From: Lachnospiraceae bacterium
GTDB taxonomy: Bacteria; Bacillota; Clostridia; Lachnospirales; Lachnospiraceae
Reading direction: 5' to 3'
Assembly: GCA_017467845.1 (NCBI GenBank)
Contig: JAFUKH010000025.1
Coordinates: 78,041-142,040 of the forward strand
Length of the DNA: 64,000 nucleotides
A program made the position numbers and the translations under genes. The notes beneath the pieces are model-generated. The model saw only the letters and a list, made by a program, of their open reading frames with translations, was not told the origin of the DNA and did no database searches. Positions 16,998-25,515 of the stretch are shown here, piece after piece (position 1 is the stretch's first letter; each line of letters starts with the position of its first letter).

Positions 16998-18362
16998 ATG
17001 GCAAAACCGAATATTATATTTTACTTTCCTGACCAGCAGAGGGCGGATACCCTGGGGTGCTATGGACAAAAATTAGAAATCAGTCCGAATCTGGATAAGC
17101 TAGCGGGTGAAGGTGTGCTTTTCGAAGAAGCGTATACAGCCCAACCAGTGTGCGGCCCGTGTAGAGCTATTTTCCAGAGTGGTAAATGGCCAACAGATAT
17201 CAATTGTTATCGAAACGCTTTGCCATTGCCTTCAAATATAAAAACACTGGCAGATTATTTTTATGAAGCTGGTTATGAGACTGCATATATAGGAAAATGG
17301 CATCTTGCGAGTGAACGAGACTCATACCATACTCCTCCTACAGTGGATTATGAATGTAATGCTATCCCATTTGAGAGGAGAGGCGGATACCGAGGATTCT
17401 GGCGAGCTTCCGATGTATTGGAAGCAACGTCAAATGGGTATGGGGGATATGTCTTTGATGAAAATATGAATAAGTGTAACTTTGAAGGCTATCGTGTTGA
17501 TTGCATTACAGACTATGCATTAGAGTTTCTAAATAATTATAAAGGTGACAAACCTTTCTTTATGACGATTTCACATATTGAGCCACACCATCAGAATGAC
17601 CAGGGATGTTACCAGGGACCAAAAGGTTCAAAAGAGCGTTTCCAAGATTACGAATTGCCAGGTGACCTGAAAGCATTGCAGGGAGATGCTGATGAGATGT
17701 ATCCAGATTATTTAGGATGTTGTCGAAGTTTGGATGATAATCTTGGACGCTTAATTGAAAAAGTGAAAGAAATGGGACTGTATGATAACACAATCTGGGT
17801 ATACGCTTCGGATCATGGTTCCCACTTTAAGACAAGGAATAAAGATGAACATATGACCGGTAGTGATGATTATAAACGATCTTGTCATTCTGCATGCCTC
17901 AAAGTGCCATTAGTTATTTCAGGACCAGGGTTCCGTGGAGGAAAAAGAATTAAAGATTTAGTAAGTAATTGCAGTCTTCCTAAAACACTCCTGGCTATTG
18001 CTGGGGTTGATGTTGAAAACGAGATGATTGGAGAAAATCTGAAAAAAGTCATTGAAGGAAACACTGTAGGAAGGAAAAACAGAATTTTTGCTCAGATTAG
18101 TGAAAGCCGTCTGGGAAGATGTATTCGTACTGAGGATTATTTGTATAGTGTGTGTGCGCCCGGCTTGAATGGATGGAGCGAGGGAAGTAGTGAGATCTAT
18201 GTGGAAGATTTTCTGTATGACCTAAAGAAAGACCCGGATGAACTTAACAATTTGGTGAAAGATCCTGCTTATGCAGAGGTACGGAACGATTTGGCTATGC
18301 AGCTTATTGAAGAAATGGAGAATGCGGGAGAGAGAACACCTCAGATTTTGGCATGGGAATAA
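16998..18362 (+). CDS. family S1 sulfatase, cytoplasmic
   Basis: A 454-residue sulfatase. The maturation motif is C52-G-P-C-R56 (C-x-P-x-R) followed by SGKWP, so residue 52 should be turned into formylglycine by the anSME at 9156. Metal-site residues appear in FPDQQRAD near residue 11 and YASDHGSH near residue 275; GKWHLA supplies active-site lysine and histidine. There is no signal peptide: the protein begins MAKPNIIFYFPDQQ, so the reaction should take place in the cytoplasm after import by the ABC system. Which sulfate ester it removes cannot be told from sequence here; an O-sulfated galactose or GlcNAc residue is suggested by the LacLM genes nearby. A terminator follows. Confidence 0.92.
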   Translation: MAKPNIIFYFPDQQRADTLGCYGQKLEISPNLDKLAGEGVLFEEAYTAQPVCGPCRAIFQSGKWPTDINCYRNALPLPSNIKTLADYFYEAGYETAYIGKWHLASERDSYHTPPTVDYECNAIPFERRGGYRGFWRASDVLEATSNGYGGYVFDENMNKCNFEGYRVDCITDYALEFLNNYKGDKPFFMTISHIEPHHQNDQGCYQGPKGSKERFQDYELPGDLKALQGDADEMYPDYLGCCRSLDDNLGRLIEKVKEMGLYDNTIWVYASDHGSHFKTRNKDEHMTGSDDYKRSCHSACLKVPLVISGPGFRGGKRIKDLVSNCSLPKTLLAIAGVDVENEMIGENLKKVIEGNTVGRKNRIFAQISESRLGRCIRTEDYLYSVCAPGLNGWSEGSSEIYVEDFLYDLKKDPDELNNLVKDPAYAEVRNDLAMQLIEEMENAGERTPQILAWE

Positions 18363-18474
18363 AAAAATTATATAAAGGCATTTTGATGTGTACGTGTAGT
18401 TTTAGTGTATAGTAGCATAGTTTGCAAATAAGTGTGGTTTATGGATGAATAAGGAATGGATTTGTGTTGTTTAA

Positions 18475-18536
18475 AGTATATTAGAAACGAAATCCAAATA
18501 CACGCCAATTTATTAAAAAAACTGGTCATATCTTGC
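18475..18536 (+). repeat. island repeat A, right copy
   Basis: Partner of 7855-7916. It covers the first arm of the terminator at 18524. Two convergent genes meet here, so its role may be termination rather than promoter control. Confidence 0.7.
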
Positions 18537-18559
18537 AAAACAAGACATGACCGTTTTTT
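18524..18559. terminator. terminator between sulfatase and convergent AraC gene
   Basis: GGTCATATCTTG pairs with CAAGACATGACC (one mismatch) around CAAAA, followed by GTTTTTTA. It serves the sulfatase operon. The A-rich sequence before it allows use from the opposite strand as well. Confidence 0.85.
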
Positions 18560-19415
18560 ATTGGACGCTTATATTCTTTCTATATTCAGAAGGAGATAAC
18601 CCCTTGGCCTTTTTGAAGATGCGACTGAAATAGAGTGGATTATCGTATCCAATAATAGATGCTATTTCAGTCATGTTGTATTGATTGCCTTTGAGTAAAG
18701 CCTCTGCATTTTGTATTCGGATGGATAAGATATATTGCATTGGCGTGGAGCCGGTATATTGCTTGAAGTTACGGATAAACCAGCTGGTACTCATATTGTG
18801 TTTCCGGGCATATTCTTCGATGCAGATATCCTCATTGTAATGCTCGCTAAAATAGATTGTGGCCTTATCAATTTCCTCGGCAATCTGACTATTATCTACT
18901 CTAGAAACAGTTTTTAGATATCGATGCAGCTTAATAAATATCTGACGAAGATGAATCTCCAACATTTCTGGATAATCTTCTTTGCACATTTGCAATTCCT
19001 GTATCATAGCACGAAAATGATTTTTGTATTCAAGATCAGAACCGCAATAGAATATCCTTTTGTCATCAGTAAGTCCATAAGAGCGTAGCAGGTTTTTTAC
19101 ATTTCCCCCGGTAAAGTGTACCCAATAAACTTCCGGCTGATCAGTACCATAATATTCATATTTTTGAGGCTCCTTCGGGCGGTAAAGAACCATGTGACCT
19201 GCAGTAACAATTTCGGTTCGTTCTCCAAAGTGAAAATAGGCTTTACCAGAGGCAATATATAGTAACTGGAAGTCAATTCTACCTTTGGGTCTCCAAGTAG
19301 GAAGCTTGGAATGGGTGGAGAGACGATATATTCCGCAACTAGTCACAATAAGTGGCTTTGATTTGTCTTTAATATCAACTAATGAATTATTGAGATAAGC
19401 ATTATTTATGTACAT
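18558..19415 (-). CDS. AraC-family regulator (cupin sensor)
   Basis: A 285-residue regulator read on the minus strand. The N-terminal half is an AraC-type sugar-sensing cupin (YIASGKAYFHFGERTEIVTAGHMVLYRP); the C-terminal half carries both helix-turn-helix units (YARKHNMSTSWFIRNFKQYTG; MTEIASIIGYDNPLYFSRIFKKAKGLSPSEYR). AGGAGA precedes the ATG. It is divergent from the GPH transporter gene and convergent with the sulfatase. It most likely controls the 207-base divergent region, which holds repeat B (also before the TauE gene), and so may link both ends of the island. Confidence 0.92.
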   Translation of the reverse strand: MYINNAYLNNSLVDIKDKSKPLIVTSCGIYRLSTHSKLPTWRPKGRIDFQLLYIASGKAYFHFGERTEIVTAGHMVLYRPKEPQKYEYYGTDQPEVYWVHFTGGNVKNLLRSYGLTDDKRIFYCGSDLEYKNHFRAMIQELQMCKEDYPEMLEIHLRQIFIKLHRYLKTVSRVDNSQIAEEIDKATIYFSEHYNEDICIEEYARKHNMSTSWFIRNFKQYTGSTPMQYILSIRIQNAEALLKGNQYNMTEIASIIGYDNPLYFSRIFKKAKGLSPSEYRKNISVQ

Positions 19416-19463
19416 GTTCCGAGTCTCCTAAAGTATAAAAGAGTGTATTGGAGTATGCAGAAA

Positions 19464-19504
19464 ATGGGCGTAGGCCACGTGCGGTGACACTGTCCTACGC
19501 CCAT
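19464..19504. promoter_or_regulatory. stem-loop in divergent AraC/GPH region
   Basis: ATGGGCGTAGG and CCTACGCCCAT form an 11-base-pair perfect stem with a 19-base GC-rich loop. Towards the AraC gene the stem is followed by TTT, so it may attenuate that transcript; as DNA it could be an operator. GC content is far above its surroundings. Confidence 0.5.
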
Positions 19505-19510
19505 ATTATC

Positions 19511-19530
19511 ATTTTGTGCATGTTTTGTCT
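19511..19530 (+). repeat. island repeat B, right copy
   Basis: Identical to 8015-8034 and placed 93 bases before the GPH transporter start. A candidate binding site for the divergent AraC regulator. Confidence 0.6.
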
Positions 19531-19622
19531 AATCTTTGGTATGTATTATTGTAGGCCTTTACTGTTATTATTATATCAGAGATAAGGGAACGGTTTACTA
19601 CAACTAAGAAAAGGAGTGGCGT

Positions 19623-20987
19623 ATGGAACAAAAGAGGTATTTGAAGTGGTATAACAAAGTGGGTTATGGTTCGGGCGATATTGCGGGAAATGTAGTATAT
19701 GCATTTTTGTCCTCGTTCGTAATGATTTATTTGACCAACACAGTGGGATTGAACGCAGGAATTGTAGGTACGTTGATAGCAGTATCCAAGATATTTGATG
19801 GTGTAACAGATGTTTTCTTCGGAACCATGATTGACAAGACAAAAACCAGAATGGGCAAGGCGAGACCTTGGATGCTTTGGGGATTTGTGGGATGTGCAGT
19901 TACATTGGCAGCAGTTTTCTCAATTCCGACGGATATGGGGCAAACGGCTCAATATGTGTGGTTTTTCCTAGCATACACATTTTTGAATGCAATCTTTTAC
20001 ACGGCAAATAATATTGCATATTCAGCATTAACAGCTCTTGTTACCAAGAATAGCAAAGAACGTGTAGAGATGGGCTCTTACAGATTTATTTTTGCATTCA
20101 GTACCAGCTTACTGATTCAGACTATTACCATCGGTGCAGTGGACTTTTTTGGTGGTGGCGCTGCAGGCTGGAGAACGGTTGCTATTATTTACTGTGTTGT
20201 TGGTTTGATTACCAATACTATTTCGGTTCTGTCTGTTAAGGAGCTTTCAGAAGAAGAGCTTCGTGAGGGCGCGGAAGAAACTGTAGAAGCGGAAGAAAAG
20301 ATCACCCTGATTCAGGCAGCAAAATTATTGTTCAGCAATAAATATTATCTGATGATTTGCGTCGTTTATATTCTTCAGCAGTTATATGGGGCAATGTTGA
20401 ATATTGGAATCTATTTTATGACCTATGTGCTGTTTAACAAGAATTTGTACGGTATATTCTCATGGGCAATTAATATTCCGCTGATTATCGCATTAATATT
20501 TACTCCAACCTTCGTGGCGAAATGGAAGGGTATGTATAAGATAAATAAATATAGCTACATGCTTGCAACAGTAGGTCGTTTATTGGTTGTAGTAGCTGGT
20601 TATATGGGAAGTGTTCCGTTAATGTTATTGTTTACAGCAGTGGCTGCACTTGGACAGGGACCATGGCAGGGAGATATGAATGCAGTAATCGCATCTTGTT
20701 CGGAGTATACATATTTGACAAAGGGCAAGAGAATTGATGGAACAATGTATTCTTGTACCTCTCTGGGTGTCAAAATTGGTGGTGGTCTTGGTACTGCAAT
20801 TGCAGGTTGGATGCTGGATTTAAGTGGCTTTGTGAATGGAGATACTGCGGTTCAGCCGGATAGTTGTATCAATATGATGTATATAATGTATCTTTGGCTT
20901 CCCTTTGTGATTGATTTGATTATTACTGTCATTCTTTCCTTCATGAATGTGGAAGAGGCTAATGAGAAACTGAAAAAGAAAGACTAG
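19623..20987 (+). CDS. GPH-family (glycoside-pentoside-hexuronide) sugar transporter
   Basis: A 454-residue major-facilitator protein with 12 helices. The family signature is near the N-terminus: GYGSGDIAGNVVYAFLSSFVMIYL, then SKIFDGVTDVFFGTMIDKTKTRMGKARPWML. GPH carriers bring in galactosides, melibiose or glucuronides with a cation. It carries no C-terminal EIIA domain of the kind seen in some lactose permeases. The gene is followed after 61 bases by lacL, so it probably supplies or exchanges a galactoside for LacLM. The ribosome binding site is AAAGGAG. Confidence 0.9.
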   Translation: MEQKRYLKWYNKVGYGSGDIAGNVVYAFLSSFVMIYLTNTVGLNAGIVGTLIAVSKIFDGVTDVFFGTMIDKTKTRMGKARPWMLWGFVGCAVTLAAVFSIPTDMGQTAQYVWFFLAYTFLNAIFYTANNIAYSALTALVTKNSKERVEMGSYRFIFAFSTSLLIQTITIGAVDFFGGGAAGWRTVAIIYCVVGLITNTISVLSVKELSEEELREGAEETVEAEEKITLIQAAKLLFSNKYYLMICVVYILQQLYGAMLNIGIYFMTYVLFNKNLYGIFSWAINIPLIIALIFTPTFVAKWKGMYKINKYSYMLATVGRLLVVVAGYMGSVPLMLLFTAVAALGQGPWQGDMNAVIASCSEYTYLTKGKRIDGTMYSCTSLGVKIGGGLGTAIAGWMLDLSGFVNGDTAVQPDSCINMMYIMYLWLPFVIDLIITVILSFMNVEEANEKLKKKD

Positions 20988-20998
20988 AATAACAGGAT

Positions 20999-21032
20999 AG
21001 CCTCTAAGGGATTTTACTTTAGAGGCTTTCTT
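20999..21032 (+). terminator. hairpin between GPH transporter and lacL
   Basis: AGCCTCTAA pairs with TTAGAGGCT around an 11-base loop, followed by TTCTT. The T tract is weak, so partial read-through into lacL is likely; this would set the ratio of carrier to enzyme. Confidence 0.6.
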
Positions 21033-21048
21033 AGAAAGAGAGAGTAAA

Positions 21049-22956
21049 ATGAAAGCAGATATTAAGTGGTTGGATAATCCGGAAGTATTTCGGGTGAATC
21101 AAGTGGCAGCTCATAGTGACCATGAGTACTATATAGATTATGTGGGTATGGAAGCAAAAGAGAATGGCCTTACCCAGTCTTTAAATGGAGAATGGGATTT
21201 TTGTTTCAGTATCAATGCAAAATCCAGACCGGAGGACTTTTATAGAGAAGATTTTGATTCCAGCAATTTCGATAAAATGATTGTACCGGGTCATATTGAG
21301 CTTTCTGGATATGACAAAATCAGATATATCAATACCATGTATCCGTGGGAAGGATATGAGTATCGTCGTGCGGCATATAGCTTAGACACTGCCGGAAGAG
21401 GCGAGGGAATGTTCAGTGAAGCAGAATATAACCCGGTAGGCTCTTATATAAAGAGATTTGATTTGAACCAAAACATGAAAGGAAAGAGAATAACTATTTA
21501 TTTTGAAGGTGTGGAGCAGGCAATGTATGTGTGGCTAAACGGACATTTTGTTGGGTATGCAGAAGACAGCTTTACTCCTTCGGAATTTGATCTTACTCCA
21601 TATTTAAAGGAGCAGGGAAATGAGCTTGCTGTTGAAGTTCATAAGATGAGTACAGCGGCGTTTCTGGAAGATCAGGATTTCTTCAGGTTCTTTGGTATCT
21701 TTAGAAATGTAACACTTAAAGCGAAGCCAGATGTCCATGTGGAGGATTTATGGATTCAGCCAGTGTTAAATGGAGACAATAACAGTGGAAGTTTCTTAGT
21801 GAAGCTAGCGTTGTCGGCAGTAAAGAAGGAGAATTTGAAAGTAGCAGTAGTATTGAAGGATGAAGAGACTAATGTGTTGCTTGAACAGAGTACTCAAGTG
21901 AGCTTGGCGGGTGATGGTAGCGAAGCACCGATAGTACTGAGTGGAGAGGTTGCAAGCATCCAGCCTTGGGATAATCACAATCCATATTTATATAGTGTGT
22001 ATATAGAATTATCTGATGCAGATGGAAATCTGTTAGAAATTGTTCCGTACAAAATAGGATTTCGTAGGATTGAAATCATCGATAAGGTTATGTATTTGAA
22101 CGGTAAGCGGTTAGTGCTGGTGGGAGTGAATCGCCATGAATGGAGTCCTAAGACCGGTAGATGTATCGGTATGGAAGAAATGGTTGCGGATATGAAGTGT
22201 ATTCAGAGAAACAACATCAATGCAGTCAGAACCTGCCATTACCCGGACCAGATTCCCTGGTATTACATGTGTGATGAAGAAGGTATCTATGTAATGTCAG
22301 AGACCAATTTGGAAAGTCATGGCTCTTTTCAAAAGCTTGGAGCAATAGAAACTTCTTGGAATGTACCTGGCTCTGTTCCGCAGTGGAGAGAGGCTGTGGT
22401 GGATAGAGCCAGAAGCAATTTTGAAACGTTTAAGAATCACACATCCATTCTATTCTGGTCATTGGGAAATGAGTCTTATGCCGGAGATGATATAGAGGCT
22501 ATGAACACTTATTTTAAGGACAAAAAGGATGGCAGATTGGTGCATTATGAGAGTGTTGCATACAATAGAGCCTATGAGGATACTATTTCTGATATGGAAA
22601 GCCGCATGTACACTACTCCGCAGGCGGTGGAAGAGTATTTGCAGAATAATCCGAAGAAGCCATATATCTTATGTGAATTTATGCATGATATGGGAAATTC
22701 TATGGGTGGACTAGGTTCATATATGAAGCTGATTGATAAGTATGAAATGTATCAGGGCGGATTTATTTGGGATTTCATTGATCAGGCAATTTATGTTAAG
22801 GATGAGGTAACCGGAAAAGATGTACTGCGTTATGGCGGAGATTTTGATGATAGACCGGCGGATTATGAATTCTCCGGAAACGGAATCGTATTTGCAGATC
22901 GCAGAGAGAAACCGGCAATGCAGGAAGTGAGGTATTATTATGGATCGTATAAATAG
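21049..22956 (+). CDS. lacL: beta-galactosidase large subunit (GH2)
   Basis: A 635-residue large subunit of a two-chain beta-galactosidase. It has the N-terminal sugar-binding domain (LNGEWDFCF, EGVEQAMYVWLNGHFVGY), an immunoglobulin-like domain and the GH2 barrel with acid/base E475 (LGNESYAG) and nucleophile E543 (ILCEFMHDMGN). It ends where LacL of lactobacilli ends, near 630 residues, and the next gene supplies the rest of the classical 1,000-residue LacZ. There is no signal peptide, so it acts in the cytoplasm on beta-galactosides brought in by the neighbouring carriers. Confidence 0.93.
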   Translation: MKADIKWLDNPEVFRVNQVAAHSDHEYYIDYVGMEAKENGLTQSLNGEWDFCFSINAKSRPEDFYREDFDSSNFDKMIVPGHIELSGYDKIRYINTMYPWEGYEYRRAAYSLDTAGRGEGMFSEAEYNPVGSYIKRFDLNQNMKGKRITIYFEGVEQAMYVWLNGHFVGYAEDSFTPSEFDLTPYLKEQGNELAVEVHKMSTAAFLEDQDFFRFFGIFRNVTLKAKPDVHVEDLWIQPVLNGDNNSGSFLVKLALSAVKKENLKVAVVLKDEETNVLLEQSTQVSLAGDGSEAPIVLSGEVASIQPWDNHNPYLYSVYIELSDADGNLLEIVPYKIGFRRIEIIDKVMYLNGKRLVLVGVNRHEWSPKTGRCIGMEEMVADMKCIQRNNINAVRTCHYPDQIPWYYMCDEEGIYVMSETNLESHGSFQKLGAIETSWNVPGSVPQWREAVVDRARSNFETFKNHTSILFWSLGNESYAGDDIEAMNTYFKDKKDGRLVHYESVAYNRAYEDTISDMESRMYTTPQAVEEYLQNNPKKPYILCEFMHDMGNSMGGLGSYMKLIDKYEMYQGGFIWDFIDQAIYVKDEVTGKDVLRYGGDFDDRPADYEFSGNGIVFADRREKPAMQEVRYYYGSYK

Positions 22957-23896
22957 ATTACCTTTAAAAGTAGTATACGGAGATTTTACTTTGGGTGTGC
23001 ATGGAGAAGGCTTTGATTACATTTTTTCATATGCTCAGGGTGGTCTGGAGTCTCTGCGTAAGAATGGGTACGAATGGCTTTATCGTTGTCCTAAGCCTAC
23101 ATTTTGGAGGGCGCTTACAGATAATGACAGGGGAAGTCAGTTTCATATCAAAAGCGGAAGTTGGCTGGCAGCGGATATGTTTATTTCTTGTAAGGATGTA
23201 GAGGTTATTGTGGACGGTATTTCCCAGGGAAAACCTTGTGCACCTTATAATAATTGTTATGGTTCTGAGGTGTATGCGAAGGAGACTTCAGTATGCTTTA
23301 CTTACGAAACTGTTACAAATCCGGCTACAGTGGTAAAGGTGACTTACATAGTTGATGCTAGAGGAAGTATTACAGTCAAGGTTCATTATCATGGTGCAAA
23401 GGGCTTGCCGGAGCTTCCTGTATTCGGAATGCGTTTTATAATGCCTACGCTTGCAGATAAATATGTCTATGAAGGTTTATCAGGAGAAACTTATCCTGAC
23501 CGTAAAATGGGAGCTGAAAAAGGCGTTTTCGAGATAGATGATTTATTCTTGACGCCATACTTAGTGCCACAGGAATGTGGTATGAGAATGGACACAGAAT
23601 GGGTAGAGGTCAACCGACATACCTGTCTGGATAATAGCAGAAAAGATACAGCGAATCAGCTATTAAGAATAGAGAAAACTGATAAAGCATTAGCTTTTTC
23701 CTGTTTGCCATATACGGCCGCTGAGATTGAGAATGCAACCCATCATGAGGAGCTTCCACCGGCACGGAGAACAGTGCTTTGCATCTATGGTGCAGTAAGA
23801 GGCGTGGGAGGAATTGACAGTTGGGGAAGTGATGTAGAAGAGCCGTATCATATTAATGCGGAATCAGATATATCTTTTGAATTCAGAATCTCTTAG
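22940..23896 (+). CDS. lacM: beta-galactosidase small subunit
   Basis: A 318-residue small subunit, equal in length to LacM of lactobacilli. It corresponds to the C-terminal part of LacZ (Bgal_small_N: FSYAQGGLESLRKNGYEWLYRCPKPTFWRALTDNDRG; later DSWGSDVEEPYHI). It overlaps lacL by 17 bases in another frame, the same overlap I know from Lactobacillus/Leuconostoc lacLM, and has its own start near AGGAAGTGAGG. Both halves show intact reading frames, so this is a natural two-gene enzyme and not a broken lacZ. Confidence 0.93.
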   Translation: MDRINRLPLKVVYGDFTLGVHGEGFDYIFSYAQGGLESLRKNGYEWLYRCPKPTFWRALTDNDRGSQFHIKSGSWLAADMFISCKDVEVIVDGISQGKPCAPYNNCYGSEVYAKETSVCFTYETVTNPATVVKVTYIVDARGSITVKVHYHGAKGLPELPVFGMRFIMPTLADKYVYEGLSGETYPDRKMGAEKGVFEIDDLFLTPYLVPQECGMRMDTEWVEVNRHTCLDNSRKDTANQLLRIEKTDKALAFSCLPYTAAEIENATHHEELPPARRTVLCIYGAVRGVGGIDSWGSDVEEPYHINAESDISFEFRIS

Positions 23897-24117
23897 GTTG
23901 ATTGTTGTCTTGTATAATTGTTGCAGCGTATTACATATGAATGTTGTGTTTGTAATAATCTGCGTAAAAATACATTAGGTTGTTTAAGAATGCTTTTAAT
24001 TTGTTTGTCATGATTGGACCTCCTTTATTTTCTGGTTTAAGTATATAGTATTAGTTAAGTTATTGCTTGCCAAAAATAAGTTTTGTTTGGTCATTTCTTG
24101 CATGGAGAGGATGTTTT

Positions 24118-24930
24118 TTGATACCTAAATATGAGAACAAAAATAAAGAAATTGCGGTAGATTGGAAAAAGTCCGTTCATGTACCGCCACATCTGCATGA
24201 CTCTATGGAGATTGTGTACGTAACATCAGGAACTTTGGAGATGGGGGTCGGGCAGGAACTATATCATATGGAAAAGGGAGATTTTGCAATCATATTTCCA
24301 AATGTAATCCATCATTATCAGGTCTTTGGTGAAAAAGAAAATCGAGCAATATATGTATTTGTAAATCCGGTTGCTTTTCCTGTTTATATGAATGAACTAC
24401 AAAGGTATAGTCCTGCCCATCCAATCATTGCAAAAAAATCCTTACATTCGGATGTTGTGAACTCAATGAAAGTGCTGGCGGAGATGAAAAACTATAATGA
24501 GATGCTTGTTCGAGCTTATGTACAGATGATATTAGCGCATGTATTTTCAGAGATGAAAATGGTTGAGAAGAGTTCCATCGGTGGAGATGATATTGTCTAT
24601 AATGCAGTTGAGTATGTAGCAAGGAATTTCAGAGAAGAAATATCATTGGATAAGATGGCAACGGATTTGGGTGTTGGCAAATACGTTCTGTCTAGGATAT
24701 TTGCAAAAACTTTTCATTGTAACTTTAACAAATATGTTAATGGGGTTAGGCTCAATTATGCAACTTCTATATTAGAAAATACAAAAGAATCTATTACTAA
24801 TCTATGCTTGGAATGTGGATTTGAAAGTCAAAGAACATTTAACAGAGTATTTAAGGAACAATATAAAATGACTCCTAGAGAGTATCGAAACAGAATGAGT
24901 CAATATATAAGAACGGAGGCATATGAATGA
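24118..24930 (+). CDS. AraC-family regulator
   Basis: About 270 residues: an N-terminal cupin (HVPPHLHDSMEIVYVTSGTLEMGVG; MEKGDFAIIFPNVIHHYQ) and a C-terminal AraC double helix-turn-helix (MATDLGVGKYVLSRIFAKTFHCNFNKY; NLCLECGFESQRTFNRVFKEQYKMTPREYR). The start is uncertain. An open frame exists from 24067, but TTG at 24118 lies seven bases behind GGAGAGG and begins directly before the conserved domain, so I prefer it. The gene overlaps mgsA by four bases (ATGA). It is the second AraC regulator of the island and may respond to a galactoside or sugar phosphate. Confidence 0.88.
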   Translation: MIPKYENKNKEIAVDWKKSVHVPPHLHDSMEIVYVTSGTLEMGVGQELYHMEKGDFAIIFPNVIHHYQVFGEKENRAIYVFVNPVAFPVYMNELQRYSPAHPIIAKKSLHSDVVNSMKVLAEMKNYNEMLVRAYVQMILAHVFSEMKMVEKSSIGGDDIVYNAVEYVARNFREEISLDKMATDLGVGKYVLSRIFAKTFHCNFNKYVNGVRLNYATSILENTKESITNLCLECGFESQRTFNRVFKEQYKMTPREYRNRMSQYIRTEAYE

Positions 24931-25400
24931 GTTTGGATTATTTGACAATGACAATCAAAAAAGAGAAAAATATTGCGCTGATTGCACATGATGGAAAGAA
25001 ACAAGAAATGCTAGAATGGTGTGCAAAGAATAAAGAGATTTTGCGGAACCACAAACTTTCGGGAACGGGAACAACAGCAAGAATGATTACAGAACATGTG
25101 GGATTATCGGTGAAAGGGTATAATAGTGGACCACTAGGCGGCGACCAGCAGATTGGAGCTAAAATAGTGGAAGGAAAGATTGATATGGTAATCTTCTTTT
25201 CTGATCCTTTGGCGGCGCAACCTCATGATCCGGATGTGAAGGCACTGCTACGAATCGCACAAGTTTATGATATTCCTATGGCAAACAATATTGCTACTGC
25301 TGATTTCCTCATTCATTCATCGTATATGGATCAAGAGTATTCTCATCAAATTGAGAATTTTAAGAATGCAGTGGAGAATAGAGCAAAAAACGTTAATTAA
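24927..25400 (+). CDS. mgsA: methylglyoxal synthase
   Basis: A 157-residue enzyme that turns dihydroxyacetone phosphate into methylglyoxal and phosphate, a relief valve when sugar phosphates build up. Family motifs are IALIAHDGKK, SGTGTTARMI, GPLGGDQQIG and FFSDPLAAQPHDPDVKALLR, which hold the catalytic histidine and aspartates. Length is normal. It is translationally coupled to the AraC gene in front. In a sugar-uptake locus this suggests protection against overflow from rapid galactoside use (inference). It is the last gene of the island; the repeat with the uvrB promoter begins at its final codon. Confidence 0.95.
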   Translation: MSLDYLTMTIKKEKNIALIAHDGKKQEMLEWCAKNKEILRNHKLSGTGTTARMITEHVGLSVKGYNSGPLGGDQQIGAKIVEGKIDMVIFFSDPLAAQPHDPDVKALLRIAQVYDIPMANNIATADFLIHSSYMDQEYSHQIENFKNAVENRAKNVN

Positions 25401-25448
25401 AAAGAAAGTACAGAACAAAAGTTCGATTTTGTTCTGTACTTTCTTTTT
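25399..25448. terminator. terminator, right copy, between mgsA and uvrB
   Basis: Same hairpin as at 5487, with no base change. It begins inside the mgsA stop codon region and ends nine bases before the uvrB promoter's -10 box. Confidence 0.85.
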
Positions 25449-25454
25449 GTCTTC

Positions 25455-25463
25455 TGCTATAAT
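25455..25463 (+). promoter_or_regulatory. uvrB promoter, extended -10
   Basis: TGCTATAAT is a perfect extended -10 element, 53 bases before the GTG start. No good -35 is visible, which is usual with an extended -10. The scar copy at 5543-5551 is identical. I see no clear LexA/DinR box (GAAC-N4-GTTC) in this leader. Confidence 0.75.
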
Positions 25464-25515
25464 CATGTATGATTGAAGGAATACTATTTCTGAGATTCAT
25501 AAAGGAGGCACTTTC

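Noticed and set aside
21049..23896. A lacZ gene broken by a frameshift
   Set aside because: Both frames are intact, each has its own start, lengths equal LacL and LacM, and the 17-base overlap is the known one for two-subunit beta-galactosidases.
24069..24102. A third copy of island repeat A before the second AraC gene
   Set aside because: Only GCCAA plus a 15-base part (14 matches) agree, and such a match is expected by chance in a window of this size; noted but not counted.
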